The translations under genes were made by a program, and so were the position numbers. Positions 27,301 to 34,452 of a stretch of 64,000 nt of DNA are shown one piece after another. Location: the NCBI RefSeq assembly GCF_000251105.1, contig NC_017034.1:2170001-2234000 (forward strand). The letters are read 5' to 3'. Every line of letters begins with the position of its first letter. Within the stretch, counting starts at the first letter, position 1. This stretch comes from Methanocella conradii HZ254. Its GTDB lineage: Archaea > Halobacteriota > Methanocellia > Methanocellales > Methanocellaceae. The notes beneath the pieces are model-generated. The model made no database searches and had not been told where the DNA came from. It worked only from the letters and a program-made list of their open reading frames with translations.

Positions 27301-28521
27301 TAGTTGTTCGAATTCATTATTTTCTGATATCAGTTGTGGATGACATTTTTCAATTGTATTTTTAAGTTCTATTATCACATCTTTTTTATTTGTTTTCCTA
27401 CTATGAAGCTCAAGGCAAAAATCTCCTAATCCTACATCGTCTAATCGCTGTTTTACTACCTCCAATGCAGCCATCTTTTCACTGACAAAAAGTATTTTTT
27501 TGTCTCTGGCAATTAATTCGGCAATCATATTTACAATAGTCTGTGATTTGCCTGTACCTGGAGGGCCTTCAACTACCATGCTATAACCTTTTTTAACATC
27601 TTCTATAACTGCAATTTGTGAAGGATCCGCATCTACGACATGATATACCGATTTTTCAGATAGGACATTATCAACCTCCTCTTCCGGAAATCCTTTGTAG
27701 GATGCATAATTATTAGATGGATTAAAAATTTCATTCAGTAAAGGGTTAGATGATAGAGAATTATCCGCTCGCCATAGTGTGGGATTTAAATCCATATACA
27801 TAACAAATTTTTTGAAACTAAAAAATCCTAGGTATATATCAAAATTTACGCGCCAACCCTTCATATTTGATATCGACATCTTTACCGATTCGAAGTAATT
27901 ATCAATGCCTTTTTTATTATCCGGCATTTCAAAATCAGGGAGATCGACTTCTTGCTCTTTAAGTTTTGATTGTAATGATACGTTAGTTATAATTTCTTCG
28001 TTATTCCACTTTATTTTATATTGATTTGCTACTTTATATCTTTCTAATTCAACAGGGATTAATATCAAAGGAGCTTTGTTATAATATTCAGAATTTGGGG
28101 ATTCGCTCCATTCTAAAAATCCTAGCGCTAAATATAAAATCGAGTAGCCTTGCTCTTCAATAAAAGCTTGAGTTTTTTGATATATTCGTAAAAGATTATT
28201 TCGAAAATCTTCTTCTGATAAAGGCGTTCTAATAATATATTGTGTGCTATCTTCTATAGAATTGTTATGCGATAATGAATTATTAGTGAGATTCGCATCG
28301 GGGTTCGATTCGATATTTTTTTCATTATTTTGTACTTTTTTTGGTTTAATTTTTATTATTTTCTCATCAATTACCAGGATCTTATACAAATCAGCGGGAT
28401 TTTCATCGATTATTTTTATTGACTGTAATTTTGTTGGTTTAAAATTTAAAAGCTTATTATTTAACGTTAGATCTAATAAATTTTTACGAGCATCCAATAG
28501 TTGTTTCTCTATATTAATCAA
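24355..28521 (-). CDS. DUF4011-helicase-Vsr-like endonuclease protein (Hhe-type defence)
   Basis: 1388 residues. An N-terminal DUF4011-like region (KNLLDLTLNNKLLNFKPT) precedes a superfamily 1 helicase: Walker A GPPGTGKSQ near residue 316, DEAS box IIFDEASQ near 955, GDSKQLPP, and motif VI LNVLITRAREK. A long helical insertion sits between them. The last 110 residues resemble Vsr/MTES-1575 nucleases (RIDIAIVD...GIECDGAKYHS, then RERDRLRQQIL and WRIHRVWSTDWY). This order is the one described as Hhe among anti-phage genes. DNA is strongly AT-rich, unlike the host. TTG start, with GGGGGT upstream. It probably acts on foreign DNA; the trigger is unknown. Confidence 0.82.
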   Translation of the reverse strand: MINIEKQLLDARKNLLDLTLNNKLLNFKPTKLQSIKIIDENPADLYKILVIDEKIIKIKPKKVQNNEKNIESNPDANLTNNSLSHNNSIEDSTQYIIRTPLSEEDFRNNLLRIYQKTQAFIEEQGYSILYLALGFLEWSESPNSEYYNKAPLILIPVELERYKVANQYKIKWNNEEIITNVSLQSKLKEQEVDLPDFEMPDNKKGIDNYFESVKMSISNMKGWRVNFDIYLGFFSFKKFVMYMDLNPTLWRADNSLSSNPLLNEIFNPSNNYASYKGFPEEEVDNVLSEKSVYHVVDADPSQIAVIEDVKKGYSMVVEGPPGTGKSQTIVNMIAELIARDKKILFVSEKMAALEVVKQRLDDVGLGDFCLELHSRKTNKKDVIIELKNTIEKCHPQLISENNEFEQLLYYKNELNSYVKALREPFGNLGYTPYKLFNLQEEIKAYYKKVGRLMPRINILNASSASSITEKQINDAVYALTNLSKHLDHVKPLYNNPWKDCDPGIIMPGDEDEIIALIDECKRSLDDLNNNIRHLSQCMSIIKPTNEERAFNAISAAKIILDAKVTDKSLLLNPDWNKQNKQAEQFIKDIVIVQTKKMEILKKFDEKVLDKDLKTIYQDYKNISYSILKIINPKYYKLKKEIKNFYKVSPEINDKKIINDLEKIIDYKNSINQLKQIDESARALFGQLWIAESSNVNELRDFLNWIVLFRQKLLEGIITNDIIEKLSSIVDDKETIKLVEMSEHSLIKFIDARNKLYKKIGANVKIIHGTTIDKVAFSDIDIKLELWKKNTWKISRWSQYISLRNECRKTVAEPILKYVESDYIDPADIIYCFKGNLYDEILRLIYLERPILLNFNGSIHESKIAEFARLDYYLILKNRQRLKNELCQIISNKLNKLKNSDGYKILLKEFNRKRGHMPIRKLLLNAGNIIQDIKPCFMMSPLSIAQFLEPNKIKFDVIIFDEASQVKPEDALGALFRGKQAVIIGDSKQLPPTSFFDNIIEADDEVDDEENVDSLSDIESILHQCKRSFPTKMLRWHYRSKHESLIAVSNQEFYNNRLLIYPSPINQSDGLGLKLVYLPDTVYDRGRSSINRDEAKAVVKAAFDHYKKFPNKSLGVGTFNIKQQQAILDELEIQLQLHPEMEEYFKSDRHEHFFVKNLETIQGDERDVIFISIGFGFDENRKMSLNFGPLNQEGGERRLNVLITRAREKCVVFSNFKAKDLQLKENSSFGLKALKVFLEYAENRVLTSDMPTGGESESEFEESVYEFLKNNGYNVKKQVGCAGFRIDIAIVDPENPGLYLMGIECDGAKYHSCTVARERDRLRQQILVKMGWRIHRVWSTDWYRHRYETEKRLLQAIQDTFKQVHGYEKQSVSMDCLNEEKISPDTINK

Positions 28522-28834
28522 AGTAAACCCCCAATCATTTACAATTTTTATTTATTAGGATTTCTCTCAATATAATACTTTTGAAATAGATATTTTATTC
28601 GTAAGTACCACATTCAATCGATTAATGCCGTCTTCCCGCGCTTGGTCTTTTTTCATTATGGTGGTTTTTGGTTGTTTGTTGTCTTGTTGGTGTTTACGTT
28701 TGGGCGTGGTTTAAACGATGTTTTTGTTGAGAAAAAAGCTTTTTCAGGGTTTTTGATAGCGTCTGCTAGCCGAAGTTTATGACTGGGCGTGTGGATACTC
28801 GGAGGACGAGGCCAGTCATACATTCTAGTAGGAG
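28522..28834. other. non-coding AT/GT-rich stretch
   Basis: Upstream of the leftward helicase-nuclease gene. Contains its AT-rich promoter zone and then a T/G-rich run (about 28,660-28,720) with low coding appearance. No gene is supported. Confidence 0.45.
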
Positions 28835-29238
28835 TTTTACCATTTTTCCCAGTGTCCTTTAATTTGTTGCATAATGGTATGTTAGTAGTTTTTTCCAGGT
28901 CCATGGTTTAACTGCCAGTCCTTCTATCATTGCGGGCGTCTTTTTGCATTTTAATTGGTGTATGAGGTTCCAGACGAACTGGAATAGGGCGAGAGTGTCG
29001 TGTAGTCTCGGCGCTTTTTTTTTGTAAATCCTTTTCCTTTCCTGACGAGCCTTGAAAGAAAGTTTCGGAGTATGCTATTATAGTTCTCGACGTTATATGT
29101 CTCGATGCCATTCAGGAATGGGTTTCCCATCAACGCCATTTTTTCCTTGCCCACGCCCCTGCCGTTAAACCCCTTCTTAACAACACGCACATAAAAATAA
29201 TACCATTAAATCACGGACACTGGGGAAAAATTGTAAAA
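28835..29238 (-). mobile_element. internally deleted IS/MITE-like element with inverted ends
   Basis: The left end 28835-28857 (TTTTACCATTTTTCCCAGTGTCC) and the right end 29215-29238 are inverted copies differing by one substitution and one inserted C. Between them lies only the 3' part of a transposase gene, and its stop falls directly beside the left end. At about 404 bp it is too short to be an autonomous IS. Confidence 0.65.
28859..29208 (-). pseudogene. transposase C-terminal remnant (IS1-like), frameshifted
   Basis: Opens after an upstream TAA at 29206-29208 and reads KKGFNGRG...NGIETYNVENYNSILRNF then LSRLVRKGKGFTKK, recalling the C-terminal motif of IS1-type transposases (T/N.VE..N..LR..LSRL.RK). 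A run of nine A (29015-29023) then needs a -1 shift to continue as APRLHDTLALFQFVWNL and LAVKPWTWKKLLTYHYATN to the stop. Either a base was lost in the A-run or this was a slippage site. The 5' two-thirds of the gene are absent. Confidence 0.6.
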
Positions 29239-29299
29239 TTATATGATAAAAAAGATTAGGGTTAGCGTCGCTAAGCCGATGGTTCGTCTTCTTATTAGC

Positions 29300-29315
29300 T
29301 TGCCCCGAAGGGCAA
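29300..29315 (+). other. perfect hairpin left of the repeat array
   Basis: TTGCCC-CGAA-GGGCAA, a 6-bp stem with a tetraloop, in the 120-bp GC-richer segment that joins the IS remnant to the tandem array. Confidence 0.45.
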
Positions 29316-29336
29316 TCGAACTTGGGGGGTCCACGA

Positions 29337-29363
29337 GGGGGGCGGAGCGAAGCGAAGCCCCCC
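29337..29363 (+). repeat. G7/C7-type inverted repeat at the array border
   Basis: GGGGGGC (29337-29343) faces GCCCCCC (29357-29363) with 13 bases between them. The right arm is the first seven bases of the first tandem unit, so every unit start could in principle pair with this single G-rich arm. Confidence 0.5.
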
Positions 29364-30148
29364 TTCAGTCACTAGATTTAGAAGATGTGGTGTTTAACCA
29401 TCCATTATCTCAAAGAAGCCCCCCTTCAGTCACTAGATTTAGAAGATGTGGTGTTTAACCATCCATTATCTCAAAGAAGCCCCCCTTCAGTCACTAGATT
29501 TAGAAGATGTGGTGTTTAACCATCCATTATCTCAAAGAAGCCCCCCTTCAGTCACTAGATTTAGAAGATGTGGTGTTTAACCATCCATTATCTCAAAGAA
29601 GCCCCCCTTCAGTCACTAGATTTAGAAGATGTGGTGTTTAACCATCCATTATCTCAAAGAAGCCCCCCTTCAGTCACTAGATTTAGAAGATGTGGTGTTT
29701 AACCATCCATTATCTCAAAGAAGCCCCCCTTCAGTCACTAGATTTAGAAGATGTGGTGTTTAACCATCCATTATCTCAAAGAAGCCCCCCTTCAGTCACT
29801 AGATTTAGAAGATGTGGTGTTTAACCATCCATTATCTCAAAGAAGCCCCCCTTCAGTCACTAGATTTAGAAGATGTGGTGTTTAACCATCCATTATCTCA
29901 AAGAAGCCCCCCTTCAGTCACTAGATTTAGAAGATGTGGTGTTTAACCATCCATTATCTCAAAGAAGCCCCCCTTCAGTCACTAGATTTAGAAGATGTGG
30001 TGTTTAACCATCCATTATCTCAAAGAAGCCCCCCTTCAGTCACTAGATTTAGAAGATGTGGTGTTTAACCATCCATTATCTCAAAGAAGCCCCCCTTCAG
30101 TCTTAGAAGTAGAAGATATGGTATAAAACCATCCATTAAATCAAATAA
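29357..30148. repeat. 61-bp tandem repeat array, 12 apparently identical units plus one degenerate
   Basis: Units begin with GCCCCCCTTCAG at 29357, 29418, 29479 and so on every 61 bases to 30028. The thirteenth, at 30089, is diverged and one base shorter. I see no differences among the first twelve. Each unit contains TGGT-GTTTA-ACCA, a small hairpin, and stop codons; since 61 is not a multiple of three it is not a coding repeat. There are no variable spacers, so it is not a CRISPR array. Near-perfect identity implies recent expansion or ongoing homogenisation. The function is unknown: iterons, a partition site, an RNA, or neutral satellite are all possible. Confidence 0.92.
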
Positions 30149-30174
30149 GATATCCAGAAAAATATCATAAAATG

Positions 30175-30384
30175 TGGGGCTGAAGGGATTTGAACCCCTG
30201 ATCGACGGGTCTCTCCGATGATTGGGAATTACACCCGAGAGCACTCAAATCAGCGCTCCAACGGCTCCTCACAAGCCACTCCGTCGAGCGGCCTCAGCAG
30301 ACCCGTTGCTCATCACATTCCAAAAGCCCGTTAGGGCTTACCACCGCTGGAGCCCGTCGCCATTCCTGGCTTGGCCACAGCCCC
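30175..30384 (-). tRNA. tRNA-Trp (anticodon CCA) with a 136-nt intron
   Basis: Exon 1 is 30347-30384 and exon 2 is 30175-30210. The acceptor GGGGCTG pairs with CAGCCCC and the discriminator is A. Anticodon stem ACGGG/CCCGT encloses CTCCA-G/A, with the intron after position 37, the usual archaeal place. T-arm AGGGG-TTCAAAT-CCCTT. A TATA-like TAATATATATT at 30413-30423 lies about 30 bases upstream. Splicing would use a bulge-helix-bulge endonuclease. Confidence 0.93.
30211..30346 (-). ncRNA. box C/D guide RNA inside the tRNA-Trp intron
   Basis: On the minus strand the intron has box C GTGATGA (30310-30316), D' CTGA (30294-30297), a C'-like TGTGAGGA (30266-30273) and D CTGA (30250-30253). The guide before D' (ACGGGTCTG) is perfectly complementary to CAGACCCGT of the spliced tRNA, and by the N+5 rule points to C39. 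The guide before D (TGGAGC) pairs with GCTCCA and points to C34. This is the known euryarchaeal arrangement in which the intron directs 2'-O-methylation of its own tRNA. Confidence 0.85.
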
Positions 30385-30438
30385 ACACAACGCTAATATC
30401 AAACTACCAAACTAATATATATTCTTATCCGTTTTCAG

Positions 30439-30513
30439 CGGGCCCGGTGGGATTTGAACCCACGACCCCCGGCTTAGAAGGCCGGTGCTATATCCAAACT
30501 AAGCCACGAGCCC
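30439..30513 (-). tRNA. tRNA-Arg (anticodon TCT)
   Basis: 75-nt cloverleaf. The acceptor GGGCTCG pairs with CGGGCCC and the discriminator is G. Anticodon stem CCGGC/GCCGG encloses CTTCTAA (anticodon TCT, reading AGA/AGG, the arginine codons favoured by host genes here). T-arm GTGGG-TTCAAAT-CCCAC. Upstream, the TATA-like CGTATATATG is bracketed by an inverted repeat GTAAC/GTTAC (30540-30557). Confidence 0.93.
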
Positions 30514-30586
30514 AGTCGGCCTTTTTCATAAAAGACATGGTAACGTATATATGTTACGGTCGAAGATCACAAAAAACATTAAAAGG

Positions 30587-31597
30587 CTAGGCGACGGCCT
30601 CCTGCGCCTGCATCTGCCTTATCCTCGGCAACACCTGGCTACCATATTTAACGATAAAGTCCATCTGATCAGGGCCCGCCGAGTGGAAGAAAAGGTGCGT
30701 AAAGCCCATATCAATATACTTACGGGCAAGCTCAACGTGATCATCAGGGTCTGTTGATATACAAGTCTTTTTGAGTATAGTGTCCATGCCCACTACCGAG
30801 CCATTCAGCTCCGACATCTTCGGGGTATACAAGTTAAGGTTAAACATGGCGGGCACCATAGCGCCTGCCCAATACTTTTTAAAGCAGTCTATTGCAGCGT
30901 TTCGGTCATCTGTATAGGCTACGCTAAGCTCGATCAGGCGAGGCATAGAACTAGGGTTCCTGCCTATCTCATGCGCTCCCTTCTCGAAATTCCTCACTAT
31001 CTGCTTTGCATTTTCAGGGCCATTGGCCACTGTTATCAGACCATCACCATGCATGCCTGCAAACCCGGCGCTCTCAGGAACCAGAGACGATACGTATATC
31101 GGTATCCTCGAGAGGGGAGGCGTATAAAGCCTGGCCCTACGAGTCCTATAATAGTCGCCGTTAAACGTCACCTCGCCACCCTTCCAGAGTTCCCTTATGA
31201 GATGTATCGCCTAGGCCATCATCGCCCGCCGCTCAGGATAATCGGGCCAGGAGCCGGTAGCCGAGTACTCGTTCAAGGCCTCACCAGTGCCCACGGCCAG
31301 GTAGGTGCGACCTGGTGCGAGGTTATCTATTGTGGCGGCGGCCTGAGCTATTATGGCGGGGTGATAGCGCAGGATGGGGCAGGTAACGCCAGGGCCTAGC
31401 TCGATGCTTCTGGTCTTCACCGCCGCAGCCCCAAGCCAGGCCCAGGTAAAGCAAGAATGGCCATGCTCTGACCATGGGTGAAAGTGGTCGCTGACGTCCA
31501 CCGTCTCGAAGCCAGCCTTCTCCGCCGCGACGACGTAGTCCAGAAGCTCCGCCGGCTGATACTGCTCCGGTCCCGCCTTCCATCCAAGCTTCAGCAT
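30587..31597 (-). pseudogene. F420-dependent LLM-type oxidoreductase interrupted by one in-frame TAG
   Basis: Luciferase-like TIM-barrel oxidoreductase of the F420 glucose-6-phosphate dehydrogenase-like group. Residues 1-128 (31211-31597) end at TAG 31211-31213. The same frame continues without other lesions through AIHLIRELWKGGEVTFNGDYY to the natural end, for about 336 residues in total. The intact paralogue at 38374-39366 has Glu at the interrupted site (MTVEAVQVM), so GAG to TAG is the simplest change. It is either a very young pseudogene or a gene read through (suppression or pyrrolysine). F420-site motifs SDHFHPW and ITCPI-like VTCPILRYHP are intact. The start is preceded by GAGGTAA. 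Confidence 0.85.
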
Positions 31598-31672
31598 AAT
31601 CGTATTACCTCGCTAAAGCTGCCTTAAACGTATAAAAATAAAAATGATGCTAAAAATGAGAGCGCAACTATG

Positions 31673-32014
31673 CTAGTTCTTTACGTACATGAATGCTTCT
31701 GCCCACGACTTTTTATCCAGGGTGAACGCCCTGACCTTCACCCTCCTATACAAGCCCTCCCCGATCCCCTCATAATGGTCAAGCGTCCGCAGCTCCTGGG
31801 CAGTGATGCCCGATAGAAGCACACCCCTTATGCTCGACCCTTCATCCCTCTCGGCGTTCTGGTAGCCCACCGACTCATCATAAAATTGTCTATAGCCGCT
31901 CACCTTTGCGGGGTGCATCTCAGGTATGCGCTTGATGAGGCTATTAAGGCGAGCCCTATCCATCAAGGTGCCATACACGAAAACGTTAAAAACATCGCTT
32001 GAAATTCCGCTCAT
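31673..32014 (-). CDS. gamma-glutamylcyclotransferase-like (AIG2) protein
   Basis: 113 residues with the N-terminal signature FVYGTLMDRARL and the LDHYEGIGEGLYRRVKV segment, which supplies the conserved acidic residue and tyrosine of the AIG2/GGCT fold. Such proteins cyclise gamma-glutamyl groups, but many members have unproven substrates. The start overlaps the stop of the upstream gene by four bases (ATGA), so the two are co-expressed. Confidence 0.82.
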   Translation of the reverse strand: MSGISSDVFNVFVYGTLMDRARLNSLIKRIPEMHPAKVSGYRQFYDESVGYQNAERDEGSSIRGVLLSGITAQELRTLDHYEGIGEGLYRRVKVRAFTLDKKSWAEAFMYVKN

Positions 32015-32400
32015 CTGGCCTCACAATACGTTACTTCTATGACCTCCACGTGTATTGGCTCGTATAAGCCTACGCGCTCGATGCTCTTTATCTTGCCGAG
32101 AGAGTAAAAGGAAAGCTGGGCACGGGCAGACATGGACTCGACCTCCTCGCTCTGGCCGGGGGAACTAAAGAAGACGTGCTGCATGCGAGTATCAAAAGCC
32201 TTTATAGTCGCTATACACCCGCAAAGGCCGGGGGCGAGGTCCGATGGGGAGGCATCCACAAGAAACACCCTGTCACCTGCGCTCAACTCGGAAAAGGCGA
32301 GCACGTTATTGGCGCTATGAAACTCAAAGGTACGGACACGCCTGCGCGAAAGCTCATTAAGGGCATCCCTGCTAAGGCCGGTTAATGCTACTAGACGCAT
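32011..32400 (-). CDS. probable DUF473-family protein
   Basis: 129 residues, beginning MRLVALTGLSRDALNEL with a later segment AGDRVFLVDAS. The pattern matches my memory of DUF473, a small family of methanogens with no known function. Predicted mixed beta/alpha, soluble. GGTGATGGC precedes the ATG. It lies 4 bp after the PAC2 gene and overlaps the AIG2-like gene, forming a three-gene leftward operon. Confidence 0.6.
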   Translation of the reverse strand: MRLVALTGLSRDALNELSRRRVRTFEFHSANNVLAFSELSAGDRVFLVDASPSDLAPGLCGCIATIKAFDTRMQHVFFSSPGQSEEVESMSARAQLSFYSLGKIKSIERVGLYEPIHVEVIEVTYCEAR

Positions 32401-32404
32401 GCCA

Positions 32405-33139
32405 TCACCCGTAAATGCTATAGTCCCTCGTGGGCTTTGCCTCGGCCTCGCCGACCTGCTCTGAGAGCTTATGCAGCATCTGCTCGATCTGGTCAGCCTC
32501 TTTCAGCAATATGTCCACGTTTATCTCCCATCCATATATGCTGCCTATCGCCTTTACCACTTCTGCGGCCGCCCTGGGGTCGGGGCTCGCCCCTCTGGTC
32601 TCGCCGAGCAGGCAGATGGCCGGTATGCCGTTATTCTGGCACTCGTTTAGTATCACTCCGGGCACTCCGGATATGGTGCCGACTTCGAATATCAGCGCTT
32701 TCTCGTTAACCTTCTCCAGGTCTTTACCCGTGGCGGCGGCCGCGAATACCCTGTGCTCCTCGCCGGTGGTGGCGAGGCCTGCGATGGCGATGACCTCTCT
32801 GGGGTTGGCACTCTTCACCCAGTTGATTATACTCCTGCCCACTTCGCCGCTAATTATAGGGTCGATGGGTATATCAGAAAAAACGATTACGACCTCCCGG
32901 CTTACATCTTCATAGATACGCACAGGGCTTTTTACCAGCCCGCCATAAATGATGGCAATCGGAGGGAAAAGCCTCGACTCCACGTATCCACACGCCTTCA
33001 TCTGGAACTGGTCCATCAGGAACTGTGCCACGATGTTACCGACTAGCCCCATGCCCGGGAATCCGCAGATTATGGTCGGGTTTTTACACTCCAGCCTTTC
33101 GACGTGAACCTTGACGAAATCTTCTATCTTGTCTGCCAT
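32405..33139 (-). CDS. PAC2-family (proteasome assembly chaperone-like) protein
   Basis: 244 residues. PAC2 fold motifs are present: IICGFPGMGLVGNIVAQFL near the start, REVVIVFSDIPID, and VSGVP-like TISGVPGVILNECQNNGIPAICLLGE. Archaeal members are thought to act like proteasome assembly chaperones or are uncharacterised. The C-terminal helix is charged (LLKEADQIEQMLHKLSEQV). First gene of the operon with the DUF473- and AIG2-like proteins. Confidence 0.85.
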   Translation of the reverse strand: MADKIEDFVKVHVERLECKNPTIICGFPGMGLVGNIVAQFLMDQFQMKACGYVESRLFPPIAIIYGGLVKSPVRIYEDVSREVVIVFSDIPIDPIISGEVGRSIINWVKSANPREVIAIAGLATTGEEHRVFAAAATGKDLEKVNEKALIFEVGTISGVPGVILNECQNNGIPAICLLGETRGASPDPRAAAEVVKAIGSIYGWEINVDILLKEADQIEQMLHKLSEQVGEAEAKPTRDYSIYG

Positions 33140-33233
33140 TAATTAGTGATACGCCTCAAACGTATATAATTTATACATCTCGACGTGTTTCGATTTATCG
33201 AAAGTGTTTTTACTTATAAATAGAAACTAAAGA

Positions 33234-33563
33234 ATGGGTGAGATTATCAGCGAATATACATTCAAGCGCGGCTACAGGCCGGACAGCGAGCGGATTCGCA
33301 ACATCCTGGAGGAGGTCTTCGGGGCCAGGCCCGTCGAGAGCGACGGCAAGATGGTCATTAGCTATGGCGCCATTAAGGAGATGAAGGCCTGGGTACAGGA
33401 TAAAAAGCTTTACGTCGAGACCGTTTCAGACCTTTCGGTGAAAGACGAGAAGCTCATCCTTGACACGAATAAGCGGTTCAGGGATTTCCTGGAGGAGGCC
33501 ACAGGGTATACGGCGAAGGAGCGCCTCAAGATGGCCAAGAAGGCCGTGTCAGGCGAGTATTAG
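33234..33563 (+). CDS. small conserved archaeal protein (probably DUF5611)
   Basis: 109 residues with a compact alpha/beta look (YTFKRGYRPDSERIRNIL, MVISYGAIKEMKAWVQDKKL, DTNKRFRDFLEEATGYT). I believe this is the DUF5611 family of methanogens; function unknown. It starts 20 bp after an AT-rich promoter and is followed after 19 bp by the RIO2 gene, suggesting a joint transcript. Confidence 0.65.
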   Translation: MGEIISEYTFKRGYRPDSERIRNILEEVFGARPVESDGKMVISYGAIKEMKAWVQDKKLYVETVSDLSVKDEKLILDTNKRFRDFLEEATGYTAKERLKMAKKAVSGEY

Positions 33564-33582
33564 GTCATCGCTTTTTTGAAAA

Positions 33583-34452
33583 ATGATCGATCACGCAGTT
33601 GTTTTTAAGTCTCTGGTGCCCGATGAGCTTAAGATACTCCGGGCTATCGAGAATGGCATGAAGTCCCACGAATGGGTCGCCGTGGAGGATATTGCTGCGT
33701 ATACTGGCCTGAGCGAGAAGGAGGTCGAGTACAGGCTTAGCAACCTGACCAACCTGGACCTTGCCGAGCGGTTCTCCGGCCATTACGTGGGCTATCAGCT
33801 AAAGTATAATGGCTATGACATTTTGGCTATCTCCGCCTTCGTGAGGCGGGATACCATACATTCTCTGGGCGGCTTGATAGGCGTCGGGAAGGAGTCGGTG
33901 GTCATCGCGGCCATGGGCAATGGCGACGTGCATCTCGCTGTCAAGTTTCACCGGGAAGGCCGCCTCGCGTTCAAGCAGGTAAAGCGAAAAAGGGAGCACC
34001 TTTTGGGCCTTCCAAAAGTCTCGTGGCTCTACGCATCTGCGCTCGCCGCGAAAAGGGAGTTTAAGGCGCTGAAAGATTTGTATCCTGCCGTAAGCGTGCC
34101 TCAGCCAATCGATTGCAACAGGCACGCCATCGTGATGGGGGTGGCTGAGGGCCATGAGCTGTCGCGGGTGAAGCTTGTGGAGCCGGAATGGTATCTTGAT
34201 TTTATAGTAGACCAGCTCGCGCAGGCATACAGGATGGGATACGTGCATGGCGACTTTTCCGAGTATAACGTGGTCGTCAGCGAGAGTGGCGTCACAATTA
34301 TCGACTGGCCGCAGGCCGTGGCCACTAGCTCAAAGGCTGCGGACGAATTGCTAGCACGAGACGTCAACAACATACTAACTTATTTTAGCCGTAAGTACAG
34401 GATAAAAAGGAATCCCAAAGAAGTGCTGGAAAAAATAAAAAGCGGGGCTTAA
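33583..34452 (+). CDS. rio2: RIO2-type serine/threonine protein kinase
   Basis: Atypical kinase/ATPase of small-ribosomal-subunit maturation. 289 residues: an N-terminal winged-helix domain (1-90), then the RIO kinase core with P-loop GVGKESVVI, catalytic loop [12 protein letters not shown] and metal-binding IIDWPQ. The length fits archaeal Rio2. It ends four bases inside the convergent metK gene. Confidence 0.95.
   Translation: MIDHAVVFKSLVPDELKILRAIENGMKSHEWVAVEDIAAYTGLSEKEVEYRLSNLTNLDLAERFSGHYVGYQLKYNGYDILAISAFVRRDTIHSLGGLIGVGKESVVIAAMGNGDVHLAVKFHREGRLAFKQVKRKREHLLGLPKVSWLYASALAAKREFKALKDLYPAVSVPQPIDCNRHAIVMGVAEGHELSRVKLVEPEWYLDFIVDQLAQAYRMGYVHGDFSEYNVVVSESGVTIIDWPQAVATSSKAADELLARDVNNILTYFSRKYRIKRNPKEVLEKIKSGA

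Noticed and set aside
28656..28904. Minus-strand 82-residue ORF after the transposase remnant
   Set aside because: Low-complexity Lys/Thr/Asn/Pro peptide that crosses the IS end; no support as a gene.
29357..30148. CRISPR array
   Set aside because: The whole 61-bp period is constant. There are no variable spacers and no cas genes nearby.
30222..30590. Plus-strand ORF of 122 codons
   Set aside because: Runs antisense through the tRNA-Trp intron and tRNA-Arg; the peptide GFEPTTPGLEGR is a tRNA artefact.
31211..31213. Pyrrolysine codon as the preferred reading of TAG
   Set aside because: No pyl genes or PYLIS-like context are visible in this window and the paralogue has Glu here, so a nonsense mutation is the default; the alternative is kept as a finding.
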